Source: Pantoea sp. BAV 3049
Lineage (GTDB): Bacteria > Pseudomonadota > Gammaproteobacteria > Enterobacterales > Enterobacteriaceae
Reading direction: 5' to 3'
Assembly (NCBI RefSeq): GCF_009765445.1
Contig: NZ_WHOY01000031.1
Coordinates: forward strand, 273,668 to 337,667
DNA: 64,000 nt
Shown: in pieces, positions 50,509 through 61,928 of the stretch
Numbering within the stretch: position 1 is the first letter of the stretch
How the letters are laid out: every line of letters begins with the position of its first letter
Translations under genes and position numbers: made by a program
Notes under the pieces: generated by a model
The model's database searches: none
Told to the model about the DNA's origin: nothing
The model's input: the letters and a program-made list of their open reading frames with translations, nothing else

Positions 50509-51578
50509 TCAAGACGTTGTCCATTCAGGGTGTCAAAGAAGTGTAGCGATTCTGCCGACAGATGCAGCCACAGCGTGCTGCCAATGGCCGGACGCTCGAC
50601 GTGAGGCAGACGGACCACCACACTGCCACCGCCCCATTTACCATGGGCCAGATTATCCGCGCCCAGCATCTCCAGCGTTTCCACCACCAGCGGCAAACCA
50701 CCCGCTCGCTGTGTGGAGAGTGTAATATGCTCCGGGCGGATCCCCAACGTCAACGAGCGTCTTGCCCAGCGGGCTTTCGCTTCCGGCAGCGGAATCGCGA
50801 AGTTATCCGCCAGTGCCAGCCGCGTACCGTCATCACTCAACTCACCTTCCAGCAGGTTCATTGACGGCGCACCAATAAAGCTGGCCACAAAGCGCGTGGC
50901 GGGACGTTCATACACTTCTACCGGCGTGCCCAACTGCTCCAGCACGCCTTTGTTCATCACCATCACCCGCTGGGCCAGCGTCATCGCTTCCACCTGATCG
51001 TGGGTCACATACAGACTGGTGGTGTTCAGGCGGCGATGCAATTGTTGCAGCTCCAGACGCATCTGCACGCGCAGGCGCGCATCCAGGTTGGAAAGAGGCT
51101 CATCAAACAGGAAAACTGCAGGTTCACGCACGATGGCGCGTCCCATCGCGACACGCTGGCGCTGACCACCGGAAAGCTCACGCGGGCGGCGGTGCAGCAG
51201 CGCTTCCAGCTCCAGGCTTCTGGCAGCGATCAGCACGCGCTGGCGGATATGCTCTTTACCCATACCGCGGATTTTCAGGCCATAAGCCATATTCTGTTCC
51301 ACGCTCATATGCGGGTACAGAGCGTAGTTCTGGAACACCATCGCAATACCGCGATCTTTCGGTTCCAGGTGAGTCACGCGCTCGTTATCAATATAGATGT
51401 CGCCGGTAGTGACCTGCTCCAGCCCGGCGACCATGCGCAGCAGCGTCGATTTTCCACAGCCGGATGGCCCGACCATCACCATAAATTCGCCGTCGCGGAT
51501 CGCCACATCAAGCGGCTGAATAATCTGGTTTTTACCGTCATAGGATTTGGTAACGGCCTGAAGTTTTACACCTGCCAT
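50505..51578 (-). CDS. ugpC: Glycerol-3-phosphate ABC transporter ATPase
   Basis: A 357-residue MalK-like ATPase (E. coli 356). Walker [10 protein letters not shown] (about 37-45), signature [32 protein letters not shown], switch His, and a C-terminal regulatory OB-type domain ([22 protein letters not shown]). Powers UgpBAE import of glycerol 3-phosphate. Confidence 0.96.
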   Translation of the reverse strand: MAGVKLQAVTKSYDGKNQIIQPLDVAIRDGEFMVMVGPSGCGKSTLLRMVAGLEQVTTGDIYIDNERVTHLEPKDRGIAMVFQNYALYPHMSVEQNMAYGLKIRGMGKEHIRQRVLIAARSLELEALLHRRPRELSGGQRQRVAMGRAIVREPAVFLFDEPLSNLDARLRVQMRLELQQLHRRLNTTSLYVTHDQVEAMTLAQRVMVMNKGVLEQLGTPVEVYERPATRFVASFIGAPSMNLLEGELSDDGTRLALADNFAIPLPEAKARWARRSLTLGIRPEHITLSTQRAGGLPLVVETLEMLGADNLAHGKWGGGSVVVRLPHVERPAIGSTLWLHLSAESLHFFDTLNGQRLE

Positions 51579-51581
51579 AAC

Positions 51582-52427
51582 TTATTTCTCGCTCTCAACC
51601 AGCCCGCGAACGAAGGCGCGCTGCATCACTAAAACAATCACAATCGGTGGGATCATGGTCAGCAACATCGCCGTCATCACCAGGTTCCACTGCGTGGAGC
51701 CGTCACCGTTGCCTATCATGCTGCGGATCCCCGCCACGGCGGTGCCCAGGTGCACATCGTTGATGATCAGCAGCGGCCACATGTACTGGTTCCAGCCATA
51801 GATAAATGTGATCACAAACAGCGCCGCCAGGTTGGTTTTCGACAGCGGCAGCACGATGTCCCAAAAGAAGCGCATCGGACTGGCTCCGTCGATGCGGGCC
51901 GCCTCAATCAGCTCATCCGGCAGGGTCATAAAGAACTGGCGGAACAGGAAGGTGGCGGTGGCTGAGGCCATCAGCGGCAGAGTTAATCCGCTGTAGCTGT
52001 CCAGCATGTTGAGGTTGGAGATCACCTCCACCGTAGGGAAAATACGCACTTCCACCGGCAGCATCAGGGTGATGAAAATCATCCAGAAGAACAGCCCGCG
52101 CAACGGGAAGCGAAACCACACCAGCGCAAAGGCGGAGAGGATCGACACCACGATTTTCCCGGCGGTGATACTCAGCGCCATAATCGCGCTGTTCATCAGC
52201 ATCACGCCAAAGGGCGCGCTGCTCTGCGCCACGCCGTGTTCCCAGATATTGGCGATGTTGTCCCACAGTGAGCGGCCAGGGATCAGCGTCATCGGCACCT
52301 GGAATACCTGAGTGTTGCTGAGCGTGGCAGCGACAAAAGCGATATAGAGCGGGAATAACACCGTCAGGATGCCCAGCCCCAGCATGATATGGCTAAAAAT
52401 ATCCAGCCCGCGTCGGTTCTCAATCAT
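51582..52427 (-). CDS. ugpE: Glycerol-3-phosphate ABC transporter permease UgpE
   Basis: A 281-residue permease with six membrane helices (E. coli 281). EAA loop [26 protein letters not shown] near residue 185-210 docks UgpC. The start overlaps the ugpA stop (ATGA). Pairs with UgpA. Confidence 0.96.
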   Translation of the reverse strand: MIENRRGLDIFSHIMLGLGILTVLFPLYIAFVAATLSNTQVFQVPMTLIPGRSLWDNIANIWEHGVAQSSAPFGVMLMNSAIMALSITAGKIVVSILSAFALVWFRFPLRGLFFWMIFITLMLPVEVRIFPTVEVISNLNMLDSYSGLTLPLMASATATFLFRQFFMTLPDELIEAARIDGASPMRFFWDIVLPLSKTNLAALFVITFIYGWNQYMWPLLIINDVHLGTAVAGIRSMIGNGDGSTQWNLVMTAMLLTMIPPIVIVLVMQRAFVRGLVESEK

Positions 52428-53311
52428 TGGTAACGCACCCTTTTTTCGACGTAGCGGAACTGAATCACCGTCAGGATGATCACCAGTACCATCAGCACCA
52501 CCGACTGCGCGGAGGAGGAAGAGAGATCCAGTCCGGCAAAGCCTTCACGGTAGATTTTGTAAATCAGCGTGGTGGTGGACTGCACCGGTCCACCGCCCGT
52601 TGCGGCATCAATCACCGGGAAGGTGTCGAAGAAGGCATAGACCAGATTCACCACCACCAGGAAGAAGCCCACCGGGGTGATCAACGGCAGTGAGAGCTGG
52701 AAGAAGCGGCGTACCGGACCGGCTCCATCGATGGCGGCAGCTTCGGTCAGCGATTTTGGGATTGACTGCAGCGCGGCAAAAAAGAACAGGAAGTTGTAGC
52801 TCATCTGCTGCCAGATGGAGGCCAGCACTACCAGGAACATTGCCTGGCTGCTGTTCTGCGCATGATTCCAGTTGTAGCCAATCTGCGCCAGGAAGTGGGT
52901 AATCAGGCCCAGCCCGGGGCTGAACAGGAACATCCACAAGACCGCTGCTACCGCAGGTGCCACGGCATAAGGCAGTAAAAACAGCGTCTGATAGAAACGC
53001 TTCAGGCGCAGGACGTAATCGACCAGCGCCGCAAAAAACAGGGAAACCACCAGGCCGATAACGGTCACCAGACCGCTGAACACCAACGTGGTCCAGAAGG
53101 AGTCGAGGTAGTATTCATCGTCAGCCAGGCGTTTGAAGTTGTCCAGCCCGACAAAGGTGCTGGAAATACCAAAGGGATCGATGCTCTGCACCGAATACCA
53201 CAGCGCTTCTCCGGCAGGCCAGAGGAAGAAGATCACGGTGATCAGCAACTGTGGCAACACCAGCAGCCAGGGCAGCCAGCGCGAGCGAAAAACGGGACGG
53301 GAAGAAGACAT
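52424..53311 (-). CDS. ugpA: Glycerol-3-phosphate ABC transporter permease UgpA
   Basis: A 295-residue permease (E. coli 295) with six membrane helices and the EAA loop [24 protein letters not shown]. Partner of UgpE. It follows ugpB by 117 bases. Confidence 0.96.
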   Translation of the reverse strand: MSSSRPVFRSRWLPWLLVLPQLLITVIFFLWPAGEALWYSVQSIDPFGISSTFVGLDNFKRLADDEYYLDSFWTTLVFSGLVTVIGLVVSLFFAALVDYVLRLKRFYQTLFLLPYAVAPAVAAVLWMFLFSPGLGLITHFLAQIGYNWNHAQNSSQAMFLVVLASIWQQMSYNFLFFFAALQSIPKSLTEAAAIDGAGPVRRFFQLSLPLITPVGFFLVVVNLVYAFFDTFPVIDAATGGGPVQSTTTLIYKIYREGFAGLDLSSSSAQSVVLMVLVIILTVIQFRYVEKRVRYQ

Positions 53312-53428
53312 AAGGTCGCTCTGAAATTAAGGTATTGCGGGCGGAATACCTTCCGCCGCTACAAAAACAGTCAGCTGTACAGCCAGGGAGGTTGTAGGGG
53401 GCGAATTTCTTCGCCCCGCAAGTCGTTA

Positions 53429-54745
53429 TTACTGCTTAACAGTCTGTTCGAAGCGACGCAGCAGCAGGTTGCCACGGGTCACCGCGTTTTCCAGAGCGGC
53501 CTGAGGAGTGCTCGATCCGGTCCAGACGCCTTCCAGTTCTTCGTCAACAATGGTACGGATCTGCGGCATGTTGCCCAGACGCATGCCTTTGGTGAACGGC
53601 AATGGTGGCTTATTCAGCATCTGGCGAGTGGCGGTGTCCGCACCCGGATTTTTATCGTAAAAGCCCTGCTTGCGGGTCAGCTCGTAAGCCGCGGTGGTGA
53701 TTGGCAGGTAACCGGTTTTCTGGTGCCATTCGGCAGCGATTTCCGGCTGGGCCAGGAACTGCATAAACTCAGCCACGCCTTTATAGGTTGCTGCGTCTTT
53801 GCCCTTCATCACCCACAGGCTTGCACCACCGATAATGGCGTTCTGCGGAGCGTTCGGTACGGTAGAGTCGTAAGGCATCATGCCCACGCCGTAGTTGAAT
53901 TTGGCGTAGTGACGGATGTCAGCCAGTGAACCGGAAGAGGCAGTGGTGATGCCACAGTCGCCGTTGTAGAACTTGGCGGTAGACTCATCTTTACGACCGA
54001 AGTAGGAGAACTCACCCTTCTTGTTCATCTCTTCCAGCATCTGGATATGACGGACCTGGGTTGGTTTGTTGAATTCCAGAACGGCATCAGTGCCGTCGAA
54101 GCCGTTGTTTTTGGTTGCCACTGGCAGACCGTGCCACGCGCTGAAGTTTTCGATCTGGATCCAGCCCTGCCAGCCACTGGCGTAGCCACAGGTCATACCC
54201 GCTTTACGCAGTGCAGCAGCATCTTTCTCCAGATCCTGCCAGGTTTTTGGCGGCTCATCCGGGTTCAGACCGGCTTTCTTAAAGGCGTCTTTGTTGTAAT
54301 ACAGAACCGGCGTGGAGCTGTTGAACGGCTGGGAAATCAGATGACCATTAGAGTCGCTGTAGTAACCGGCAACCGTTGGCACAAACTGGGATTCATCAAA
54401 AGCAATCCCTGAGTTTTTGAACACGTCATACACCGGCACGATAGCTTTAGAGGCCATCATGGTCGCTGTACCCACTTCGTAAACCTGCAGGATCGCTGGC
54501 GCTTTACCGGAGCGTACGGCAGCAATACCGGCTGCCAGGCTCTGTTCGTAGTTGCCTTTATAAGTCGGCACGATTTTGTAATCAGGGTGAGATTCGTTAA
54601 AGCGTTTTGCCAGAGAATCGACTTCAACGCCCAGCTCTCCCTCCATAGAGTGCCAGAAAGGAATTTCAGTGGCGGCCAGAGCGTGGCTGCTGAAGGTCAG
54701 TCCCAGTACGACGCAAAGTGCGGTTTTGCGTGAGAACGATGTCAT
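53429..54745 (-). CDS. ugpB: Glycerol-3-phosphate binding protein, periplasmic
   Basis: A 438-residue protein (E. coli 438). Signal peptide ([17 protein letters not shown]), then [26 protein letters not shown] and the substrate site region with [19 protein letters not shown]. It hands glycerol 3-phosphate and glycerophosphodiesters to UgpAE. First gene of ugpBAECQ, with PhoB sites ahead. Confidence 0.96.
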   Translation of the reverse strand: MTSFSRKTALCVVLGLTFSSHALAATEIPFWHSMEGELGVEVDSLAKRFNESHPDYKIVPTYKGNYEQSLAAGIAAVRSGKAPAILQVYEVGTATMMASKAIVPVYDVFKNSGIAFDESQFVPTVAGYYSDSNGHLISQPFNSSTPVLYYNKDAFKKAGLNPDEPPKTWQDLEKDAAALRKAGMTCGYASGWQGWIQIENFSAWHGLPVATKNNGFDGTDAVLEFNKPTQVRHIQMLEEMNKKGEFSYFGRKDESTAKFYNGDCGITTASSGSLADIRHYAKFNYGVGMMPYDSTVPNAPQNAIIGGASLWVMKGKDAATYKGVAEFMQFLAQPEIAAEWHQKTGYLPITTAAYELTRKQGFYDKNPGADTATRQMLNKPPLPFTKGMRLGNMPQIRTIVDEELEGVWTGSSTPQAALENAVTRGNLLLRRFEQTVKQ

Positions 54746-54806
54746 GTCGGTTTCCTGTGCCCGGTGTCATTCGCGCCAAATGGCGCAATATTGTTCGGGA
54801 TGTAAC

Positions 54807-54859
54807 ATGACATGTAAAAATGACGGAAAGATAACGAGCTTATGACAGAGCAGTGACAG
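54807..54859 (-). promoter_or_regulatory. PhoB boxes upstream of ugpB
   Basis: Reading the minus strand, CTGTCAC-TGCT-CTGTCAT (54,859-54,842) is a near-perfect Pho box, and CCGTCATTTTTACATGTCAT (54,826-54,807) a second weaker one. Both lie 60 to 115 bases before ugpB. They explain induction under phosphate shortage as in E. coli. Confidence 0.82.
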
Positions 54860-54947
54860 ACAGGTGACGAGGGATCACGCCATAAACCAGCATGGGTGCG
54901 TGCAATATCGGCAGTATATAAAGCGCAAAAAGCATCTTCGGGAACAT

Positions 54948-54979
54948 ATCAACCCACCCCTTTCCAGGAGCGGGTTGAT
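54948..54979 (-). terminator. Possible hairpin after livF region
   Basis: ATCAACCC and GGGTTGAT pair around a 16-base insert that can fold further, between livF and ugpB. No T run follows, so it may only stabilise the livF mRNA end. Confidence 0.35.
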
Positions 54980-55023
54980 GGATTACCGGTCGACATTACC
55001 CGCGCTTTAGTTGTCGGGGCCAA

Positions 55024-55734
55024 CTATCCCCCCAGATAAGCGCTACGTACCGCCTCATTAGCCAGCAACGCCGCGCCGGTATCCTCCAGTACCACGTGAC
55101 CGTTTTCCAGCACGTAGCCCCGATCGGCCAGCTTCAGCGCCTGGTTGGCATTCTGTTCAACGAGGAAAATCGTCATTCCCTCCTGCCGCAGTTGTTCGAT
55201 AGTGTCGAAAATCTGCTGGATGATGATCGGTGCCAGGCCCAGCGACGGTTCGTCCAGCAGTAGCAGGCGCGGCTGGCTCATCAGCGCACGGCCTATCGCC
55301 AGCATCTGCTGTTCGCCGCCGGACATGGTTCCGGCTCGCTGTATGCGGCGCTCGTAAAGGCGCGGAAACAGCTCATACACACGCCTGATGCGAGTCTGAT
55401 ACTGCTGACGTTCAGCGAAGAAGCCGCCCATCGCCAGGTTTTCATCCACCGTCATGCGGGAAAATACCCGCCGTCCTTCCGGCACAATCGCAATCGCTTC
55501 ACGCATAATGCGCGCGGTTTGCCATTCAGTGATCGCCTTACCGTCGAAAGTGATTGTCCCCTCTGTCGCCCTCGGCTCGCCACATAGCGTACCGAGGATG
55601 GTGGTCTTACCCGCGCCATTAGCGCCAATCAGCGTGACGATTTCGCCCTGATTGATGTGCAGGCTGACGTTATGCAGCGCCTGAATTTTGCCGTAATGGG
55701 CGCTGACGTTTTGCAGGGAAAGCATCGGATTCAT
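55024..55734 (-). CDS. livF: Branched-chain amino acid ABC transporter ATPase LivF
   Basis: A 236-residue ATPase (E. coli 237): Walker A GANGAGKTT, signature MSGGEQQMLAIGRAL, Walker B LLLLDEPSLGLAP. Last gene of livKHMGF; it pairs with LivG to power LIV-I / LS uptake. Confidence 0.96.
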   Translation of the reverse strand: MNPMLSLQNVSAHYGKIQALHNVSLHINQGEIVTLIGANGAGKTTILGTLCGEPRATEGTITFDGKAITEWQTARIMREAIAIVPEGRRVFSRMTVDENLAMGGFFAERQQYQTRIRRVYELFPRLYERRIQRAGTMSGGEQQMLAIGRALMSQPRLLLLDEPSLGLAPIIIQQIFDTIEQLRQEGMTIFLVEQNANQALKLADRGYVLENGHVVLEDTGAALLANEAVRSAYLGG

Positions 55735-55735
55735 A

Positions 55736-56503
55736 TTATGCTTCTCCTAAATAGGCGCGGATCACATCCGGATTATTGCGGATCTCTTCCGGCGTGCCAT
55801 TGGCCAGCGGTGTTCCCTGATTAACCACATAGATGCGGTCAGAAATGCCCATTACCAGTTTCATATCGTGTTCAATCAACAGTACCGAGACTTTACGCTC
55901 GCCTCTGAGCTCAGCAATCAGCTCATCCAGCTCGTGCGTCTCTTTCGGATTCAGCCCCGCCGCCGGTTCATCCAGCATCAGGATTTCCGGACGGGTTACC
56001 ATGCAGCGGGCAATTTCCAGACGGCGCTGCTGGCCATAGGCCAGATTCCCCGCCTGACGGTTTGCCAGTTCAAGCAGTCCAACACGCTGCAGCCAGCTGG
56101 AGGCACTGTCAAGCGCTTCGCTTTCAGCTTTACGGAAGGCAGGCGTCTTCAGCAGTCCGGCAAACACGCCGCTTTTCAGGTGCTGATGCTGGGCAACCAG
56201 CAAATTTTCAATCACCGTCATTTCACGGAACAGGCGAACATGCTGGAAGGTCCGCACAATGCCCATCCGCGCAATCTTCTGCCCCGGCAGACCGGCCAGC
56301 TGCTGATCCCGCAGCTTGATACTGCCGCCCGTCGGACGATAAAAACCGGTCAGACAGTTAAACACCGTGGTTTTGCCCGCGCCGTTCGGCCCGATCAGCG
56401 AAACGATCTCCTGCGGGCGCAGCTCCAGCTCAACGTTGTTCACGGCAAGCAGGCCGCCAAAGCGCATCATCAGGCCATTCACGGCCAGTAAAGGCTGGGT
56501 CAT
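55736..56503 (-). CDS. livG: Branched-chain amino acid ABC transporter ATPase LivG
   Basis: A 255-residue ATPase (E. coli 255): Walker [10 protein letters not shown], signature [15 protein letters not shown], Walker [14 protein letters not shown]. Its start overlaps the livM stop and livF follows after one base. Confidence 0.96.
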   Translation of the reverse strand: MTQPLLAVNGLMMRFGGLLAVNNVELELRPQEIVSLIGPNGAGKTTVFNCLTGFYRPTGGSIKLRDQQLAGLPGQKIARMGIVRTFQHVRLFREMTVIENLLVAQHQHLKSGVFAGLLKTPAFRKAESEALDSASSWLQRVGLLELANRQAGNLAYGQQRRLEIARCMVTRPEILMLDEPAAGLNPKETHELDELIAELRGERKVSVLLIEHDMKLVMGISDRIYVVNQGTPLANGTPEEIRNNPDVIRAYLGEA

Positions 56504-57774
56504 GGCTGCTCTCCTTTTTCCACACTCTTCAGCTTCAGGTGCGGGCGCTTCATCGGCAGCAGGCCCTGTGGCCGCCAGATCATCATCAGTACCATCAGAC
56601 CACCGAGTACCAGCATGCTGTACTCGTTAAGGTCGCGCATCAGTTCGCGGGAAACCACCAGCAGCACGGCAGCGAGGATCACCGCAAACTGCGATCCCAT
56701 CCCGCCCAGCACCACAATCGCCAGTACAAAGGCCGACTCGGCAAAGGTAAAGGATTCCGGGCTGACAAAACCCTGACGCGCGGCAAACAGGCTACCGGCA
56801 AAGCCCGCAAAGGCGGCGCTGATAGTGAATGCGGTCAGTTTGATGCGGGTCGGGCTCAGGCCCAACGAGCGGCAGGCGATTTCATCTTCGCGCAGCGCTT
56901 CCCAGGCGCGGCCCAGCGGCATACGCAGCAGGCGGTTGATGACAAACAGCGTCACAATCACCAGCAGCAGCGCGACCATATAAAGGAAAATAATGCGGTC
57001 GCTGGGGTCATATTTCAGCCCGAAGAAATTACTGAAGGTATCCCAGCCACCATCGCGAACGCTGCGGCTAAACTCCAGGCCAAACAGCGACGGTTTCGGG
57101 ATCTGGCTGATGCCGTTCGGGCCTCCGGTGATCTCCGTGTTATTGAGCAGCAGGATACGGACGATTTCGCCGAAGCCCAGCGTCACAATCGCCAGATAGT
57201 CACCGCGCAGGCGCAGTACCGGGAACCCCAGCAGCAGGCCAAACATCGCCGCCACCAGACCGGCCAGCGGCAGACATTCCCAGAAGCTCAGGCCATAGTA
57301 GTGGTTCAGCAAGGCGAAGGTGTAAGCGCCGATGGCATAAAAACCGCCGTAACCCAGTACCAGCAGGCCGGACAGGCCGACAACCACGTTCAGGCCGAGG
57401 CCCAGCATCACGTAGATCAGCGTCAGCGTGGCGATATCGACCGTACCGCGAGAGACCAGAAACGGCCATGCCACGGCAGCGATAATCAACACCAGAAACA
57501 GCAGTTTTTGCTTTGGTGTGGAGCCGTCGATCCCCGGCAGAACAAACGCCGGGCCAGACATTTTTTTCATTCCGTGCTGGAATAAAGGGCGCAGCAGCTG
57601 GAAGAAGAACACCACGGCACAGCCGACAGCAATCCAGTTCCAGCGAACGCTTCCGGCATTGTTCACCACCAGATGGGTGCCATCCAGATTCAGGCGCATG
57701 CCCATAAAGAACGCCGCCAGCACCAGCAGCATCACCGCTGAAGCAAGGGCATTAAGCAGGTTGAGGTGTTTCAT
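56500..57774 (-). CDS. livM: Branched-chain amino acid ABC transporter permease LivM
   Basis: A 424-residue permease (E. coli 425) with an extra N-terminal part of three helices before the common core ([50 protein letters not shown]). ATGA-type overlap with livH and livG genes. Confidence 0.96.
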   Translation of the reverse strand: MKHLNLLNALASAVMLLVLAAFFMGMRLNLDGTHLVVNNAGSVRWNWIAVGCAVVFFFQLLRPLFQHGMKKMSGPAFVLPGIDGSTPKQKLLFLVLIIAAVAWPFLVSRGTVDIATLTLIYVMLGLGLNVVVGLSGLLVLGYGGFYAIGAYTFALLNHYYGLSFWECLPLAGLVAAMFGLLLGFPVLRLRGDYLAIVTLGFGEIVRILLLNNTEITGGPNGISQIPKPSLFGLEFSRSVRDGGWDTFSNFFGLKYDPSDRIIFLYMVALLLVIVTLFVINRLLRMPLGRAWEALREDEIACRSLGLSPTRIKLTAFTISAAFAGFAGSLFAARQGFVSPESFTFAESAFVLAIVVLGGMGSQFAVILAAVLLVVSRELMRDLNEYSMLVLGGLMVLMMIWRPQGLLPMKRPHLKLKSVEKGEQP

Positions 57775-58697
57775 ACTTTCTCCACCTCCGGACGACCGAG
57801 AATACCGGTTGGCATCACCAGCAGCACCACAATCAGCAGCGCAAAAGAGACCACGTCTTTGTATTCAGTGCTCAAATAAGCAGAAGTCAGCGCTTCAGCA
57901 ATGCCGAGGATCAGACCGCCAAGCATCGCGCCCGGAATACTGCCGATGCCGCCCAGTACCGCGGCAGTAAAGGCTTTCATCCCGGCCATAAAGCCAATAT
58001 ACGGATTAATTACACCGTAGAACTGGCCAAGCAGTACACCCGCCACCGCCGCCATTGCGGCACCAATCACAAAGGTCAGTGAGATTACGCGGTCAGTATT
58101 GATGCCCAGCAGGCTGGCCATCTTCAGATCTTCAGCACAGGCACGACAGGCGCGGCCCATGCGGGAATAGCGGATAAACAGCGTCAGTGCCAGCATGGCG
58201 AGGAAGGTCACCACCCAAATCACCACCTGCATGGTGGAAATTGTCGCAGCAAAGCCATTGCTGACGCCCAGCGTCCACTGCCCGGTAATCAGGCTGGGCA
58301 AGGCCAGGTCACGTGAGCCCTGAGTCAGGCTGACGTAGTTTTGCAGGAATATTGACATGCCAATGGCGGAGATCAGCGCAATCAGACGCTTGGAGGAACG
58401 GACCGGCTTGTAGGCCACGCGCTCAATGCTCCAGCCGTAGGCGCTGGCAATCACGATGGCGACAATAAACCCGGCGCCAATCAGCATCCAGCTGACGTCG
58501 ATGCCCATCATCATCAGTGCGGCAATCACAATAAAGGAGACATAGCTGCCGATCATATACACCTCGCCGTGGGCGAAGTTGATCATGCCAATAATGCCGT
58601 ACACCATGGTGTAACCGATGGCGATCAGCGCATAGGTGCTGCCCAACGTCACGCCGTTGAACATCTGCTGCAGAAAATAGAGGAACTGCTCGGACAT
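57771..58697 (-). CDS. livH: Branched-chain amino acid ABC transporter permease LivH
   Basis: A 308-residue permease (E. coli 308): [35 protein letters not shown] and [22 protein letters not shown] are family marks. Partner of LivM. Separated from livK by a hairpin-bearing gap of about 90 bases. Confidence 0.96.
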   Translation of the reverse strand: MSEQFLYFLQQMFNGVTLGSTYALIAIGYTMVYGIIGMINFAHGEVYMIGSYVSFIVIAALMMMGIDVSWMLIGAGFIVAIVIASAYGWSIERVAYKPVRSSKRLIALISAIGMSIFLQNYVSLTQGSRDLALPSLITGQWTLGVSNGFAATISTMQVVIWVVTFLAMLALTLFIRYSRMGRACRACAEDLKMASLLGINTDRVISLTFVIGAAMAAVAGVLLGQFYGVINPYIGFMAGMKAFTAAVLGGIGSIPGAMLGGLILGIAEALTSAYLSTEYKDVVSFALLIVVLLVMPTGILGRPEVEKV

Positions 58698-58752
58698 ATC
58701 CGTACCTTACTTCTTTCCACCCTGGTGGTGGGAATGAGGCTTATTATTGCAT

Positions 58753-58774
58753 CGGGCGACGTAAACGCCGCCCG
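58753..58774. repeat. REP-like hairpin between livK and livH
   Basis: CGGGCGACG-TAAA-CGCCGCCCG forms a stable stem with one mismatch. The GCGTAAACGC-type centre is like REP/PU elements. It would protect the livK mRNA end and lower livHMGF expression relative to the binding protein. Confidence 0.55.
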
Positions 58775-58785
58775 GACTGGCTTTA

Positions 58786-59901
58786 TTATTTCACCGCAGT
58801 GGAAGAGCCGTCGGCATGCCATTTGAAGATGCCGAACTCGAACCCTTTCAGGTCGCCTTTGGCATCCCAGCTCAGGTCACCCATCACTGTAGGTACCGGC
58901 GCGCCCTCTTTCAGGTTTTTAGCGATGTCCTCTGGCTCAGCACTTTTGCTGCGCTCCATACCGGTAGTCAGTGACTGCAGCGCAGCATAGGTGGTCCAGA
59001 CGAACGGGCCGGTCGGGTCCAGTTTCTTCGCTTTCAGCGAGTCCACGATGGGCTGGTTAGCAGGAACCTGGTCATAACGCTTCGGCAGCGTCACCAGCAT
59101 GCCTTCAGAGGCAGCACCGGCAATGTTGGACAGCGAGGAGTTACCCACGCCTTCCGGGCCCATAAACTGGGTTTTCAGACCGGCGGCACGGGACTGACGC
59201 AGGATCTGGCCCATTTCCGGGTAGTAACCCCCGAAGTAGACGAAATCGACGTTCTCTTTCTTCAGGCGCGCCACCAGGGTGGAAAAATCTTTATCGCCTG
59301 CGGTGATACCTTCAAACATCACCACGTTGCCGCCAGATTTTTTCAGGCTGTCCTGGACGGAACGCGCCAGGCCTTCACCGTACTGCTGTTTGTCGTGGAT
59401 CACGGCAATACGCTGCGGTTTGATTTCACTGAGGATATATTTCGCCGCCGTTGGCCCCTGATCTGAATCCAGACCGGTGGTGCGCATAATCATTTTATAA
59501 CCGCGGGTGGTCAGATCGGCGTTAGTGGCCGCTGGCGTGATCATCAGCACGCCCTCATCTTCATAGATATCAGAAGCAGGCTGGGTGGAAGAGGAGCAGA
59601 GGTGACCGATAACATAGCGAATGCCGTCGTTGATCACCTTGTTGGCGACCGCGACCGCCTGTTTTGGATCGCAGGCATCGTCATATTCCACGCCAACCAG
59701 CTTATCGCCATTCACGCCGCCTTTGGCGTTGATGTCGGCAATAGCCTGCTTCGCACCGGTGAACTCCATGTCGCCATACTGCGCAACCGGGCCGGACATG
59801 GCGCCAACAATGGCGACTTTAATGTCTTTTGCCACGGCAGCATGGCTCAGCGCCATTGCCACGCAGCCTGCCAGGAACGCGCTACCTTTACTGATTTTCA
59901 T
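58786..59901 (-). CDS. livK: Leucine/branched-chain amino acid binding protein
   Basis: A 371-residue periplasmic protein from ATG 59,901 ([24 protein letters not shown] signal peptide). Mature part [49 protein letters not shown] and a Cys pair ([14 protein letters not shown]) match LivK/LivJ. E. coli has livJ and livK around panM; here only one copy is seen, in the livK place, and it probably serves leucine, isoleucine and valine. Confidence 0.93.
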   Translation of the reverse strand: MKISKGSAFLAGCVAMALSHAAVAKDIKVAIVGAMSGPVAQYGDMEFTGAKQAIADINAKGGVNGDKLVGVEYDDACDPKQAVAVANKVINDGIRYVIGHLCSSSTQPASDIYEDEGVLMITPAATNADLTTRGYKMIMRTTGLDSDQGPTAAKYILSEIKPQRIAVIHDKQQYGEGLARSVQDSLKKSGGNVVMFEGITAGDKDFSTLVARLKKENVDFVYFGGYYPEMGQILRQSRAAGLKTQFMGPEGVGNSSLSNIAGAASEGMLVTLPKRYDQVPANQPIVDSLKAKKLDPTGPFVWTTYAALQSLTTGMERSKSAEPEDIAKNLKEGAPVPTVMGDLSWDAKGDLKGFEFGIFKWHADGSSTAVK

Positions 59902-60286
59902 CCTGAGTACCCCATCTGTTGTATTTGCACTTTTATTCAACGGTATCCCGCAGAAAACGCTTTGGTTATAAAGAGTTAGCGGAATAATTCGTCATTTTTA
60001 GGAATAAGGCTTTAAAATTCAGGTTATTAAACAGGAGTTTTCTTCTGTAAATCAACTGACACATTGATAAACACCCGCCCCGCGCAGGATAAATCACTGG
60101 CATTAAAGCTGGCTTTAATGCTGACAATCCAGCGGGTTATGCTGGATAAATGGCGACCAGTTAGTGTTAACACTTAAGTTTTAACACGCATTGCACAGAT
60201 TGCTTCGTTTTCGTACAAAAAAAGTTCTGAGTCCGTCTTTGAGCGAATTCGCTACAATATCCCTTTGTTCCAGGCAGGTATCACAC
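59902..60286. other. livK / panM divergent control region with two dyads
   Basis: 385 non-coding bases with the promoters of livK (minus) and panM (plus). Two inverted repeats stand side by side: CATTAAAGC-TG-GCTTTAATG (60,101-60,120) and ATCCAGC-GGGTTAT-GCTGGAT (60,127-60,147). They may be operators or leader hairpins of livK; E. coli liv genes are under Lrp and leucine control. Confidence 0.5.
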
Positions 60287-60682
60287 ATGAAGCTCACTAT
60301 CATCAGATTGAAACACTTATCCGCGCAGGATCGCCTCGACCTGGCAAAAATCTGGCCTGAGGCCGATTTGGCTGCGCTGGAAATGAGGCTGGACGAACAT
60401 CACCAGCTGTATGCCGCGAAATTCAACGATCGGCTGCTGGCTGCCGTCAGGGCGACGATCAAGGGAACGCACGGAGAGCTTGAAGAGTTTATGGTGCGCG
60501 AGGTCACGCGCCGCCGTGGAGTGGGGAAATATCTGCTGGAAGAGGTGCTGGCACAGAATAAAGCGATCGCTCAATGGTGGATTGCCGACGCGGGTTTCAG
60601 CGACCGGGAGGCGGCTGCGGCTTTTATGCAGTCAGTGAGTTTTATTGCGCAGGTGGGCGGTTGGGGCTGGCTGCAGAAGTAA
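60287..60682 (+). CDS. panM: PanD maturation factor (GNAT family)
   Basis: A 131-residue protein (E. coli PanM/YhhK 127) from ATG 60,287 (MKLTIIRLKHLSAQDRLDLAKIWPEADLAALE). Acetyl-CoA motif REVTRRRGVGKYLLEEVL, and AFMQSVSFIAQVGGWGWL. It binds and triggers self-cleavage of the PanD proenzyme, making aspartate decarboxylase for pantothenate synthesis. Confidence 0.94.
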   Translation: MKLTIIRLKHLSAQDRLDLAKIWPEADLAALEMRLDEHHQLYAAKFNDRLLAAVRATIKGTHGELEEFMVREVTRRRGVGKYLLEEVLAQNKAIAQWWIADAGFSDREAAAAFMQSVSFIAQVGGWGWLQK

Positions 60683-60763
60683 GCGGAAGCCCTGTTCTGC
60701 AAAGTGTCTGAGCGGGGTAGCGCTGGCCTGGCAGCGGCGCACAGTCATTTATCCGGGCGCAGA

Positions 60764-60792
60764 AAACAGAAAGGGCGACCCAAAGTCGCCCT
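60764..60792 (-). terminator. rpoH terminator
   Basis: Minus-strand stem AGGGCGAC / GTCGCCCT with loop TTTGG and a T-rich tail (TTCTGTTTTC), 20 bases after the rpoH stop. Confidence 0.85.
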
Positions 60793-60810
60793 GTTCTCTA
60801 CACTGCAGTG

Positions 60811-61665
60811 TTACGCTTCGATAGCGACACGCAGTTTTTTCATCGCGTTCTTTTCCAGCTGACGCACACGCTCCGCGGAAACGCCGTATTTATCGGCCAG
60901 CTCCTGCAGCGTGGTTTTGTTGTCATCGTCCAGCCAGCGGGCACGGATTATGTCCTGGCTGCGCTCGTCCAGTCCCTGCATCGCGTCGCTCAGCTTATCT
61001 GCAGCGTGGGATTCCCAGTTGTCTTCCTCTATGCCACCGGCAAAGTCAGACGACTTATCCTGCAGATACAGCATCGGCGCCATTGAACGCCCTTCGCCTT
61101 CATCATCCGGCGTCGGGTCAAAGGTCATGTCCTGAGCCGCCATACGCGACTCCATCTCCAGCACGTCTTTGCTGGTGACGCCCAGCTCGCGGGCCACCAT
61201 TTCCACTTCATCCTGGTTGAACCAGCCTAAACGCTGCTTGGCTTTACGCAGGTTAAAGAACAGTTTGCGCTGAGCCTTGGTGGTAGCGACCTTCACGATA
61301 CGCCAGTTACGCAAAACGTATTCGTGGATCTCGGCTTTAATCCAGTGCACGGCGAAAGAAACCAGACGCACGCCCACTTCCGGGTTAAAACGACGCACGG
61401 CTTTCATCAGGCCAATGTTACCTTCCTGAATCAGGTCAGCCTGCGGCAAGCCGTAGCCGGAGTAGTTACGGGCGACATGAACAACAAAGCGCAGGTGAGA
61501 CAGGATCAGCGTCTTAGCTGCTTCCAGATCGCCCTGGTAATGCAGCCGTTCAGCCAGCGCTTTTTCCTCTTCTGCCGTCAGCATAGGCCAGGCATTGGCC
61601 GCCCGGATATAGGAATCCAGGTTGCCCAAAGGAGCAATAGCTAAAGTTTGCATTTCTTTGGTCAT
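60811..61665 (-). CDS. rpoH: Heat-shock sigma factor sigma-32
   Basis: A 284-residue sigma factor (E. coli 284). Region 2 ([68 protein letters not shown]), with the RpoH box [18 protein letters not shown] after it, and region 4 helix-turn-helix [28 protein letters not shown]. It directs RNA polymerase to heat-shock promoters. The 260-base gap upstream to ftsX should hold its promoters. Confidence 0.97.
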   Translation of the reverse strand: MTKEMQTLAIAPLGNLDSYIRAANAWPMLTAEEEKALAERLHYQGDLEAAKTLILSHLRFVVHVARNYSGYGLPQADLIQEGNIGLMKAVRRFNPEVGVRLVSFAVHWIKAEIHEYVLRNWRIVKVATTKAQRKLFFNLRKAKQRLGWFNQDEVEMVARELGVTSKDVLEMESRMAAQDMTFDPTPDDEGEGRSMAPMLYLQDKSSDFAGGIEEDNWESHAADKLSDAMQGLDERSQDIIRARWLDDDNKTTLQELADKYGVSAERVRQLEKNAMKKLRVAIEA

Positions 61666-61928
61666 TCAAACCCTCTCTGTAATAAGCAATGTTGCTGCGC
61701 ATTTCCCTGCGCGATTCACAAGACTACGTGAATGACGGGGAGAAATGAAAGCAATCTGTGCTACTTCGACTGCAAAGTTATCCACAAGTTCACTTTCACC
61801 GGTGTATATTTTACACACATTCTCGGCCAGGGGAGTATGGCCGGGGGAAGTGACAAAATGATGACTTCCTCTGCGGCACAACCTTCATGCAACAGAGGAA
61901 TATTATATCAAAAAAACGTGTGAAGGGG
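61666..61928. promoter_or_regulatory. rpoH upstream region
   Basis: 263 bases between ftsX and rpoH without a gene. E. coli has several rpoH promoters here (sigma-70, sigma-E, sigma-54 types and CRP/DnaA control). AT-rich stretches at 61,790-61,830 and 61,895-61,920 are candidates; single promoters could not be assigned with confidence. Confidence 0.5.

Noticed and set aside
56539-57585. Long plus-strand frame of 348 codons opposite livM
   Set aside because: Entirely antisense to livM, His/Gln-rich composition typical of a shadow frame, no ribosome site.
59941-60100. Possible leader peptide rich in Leu/Ile/Val before livK
   Set aside because: No short frame with a run of branched-chain codons and a ribosome site was seen.
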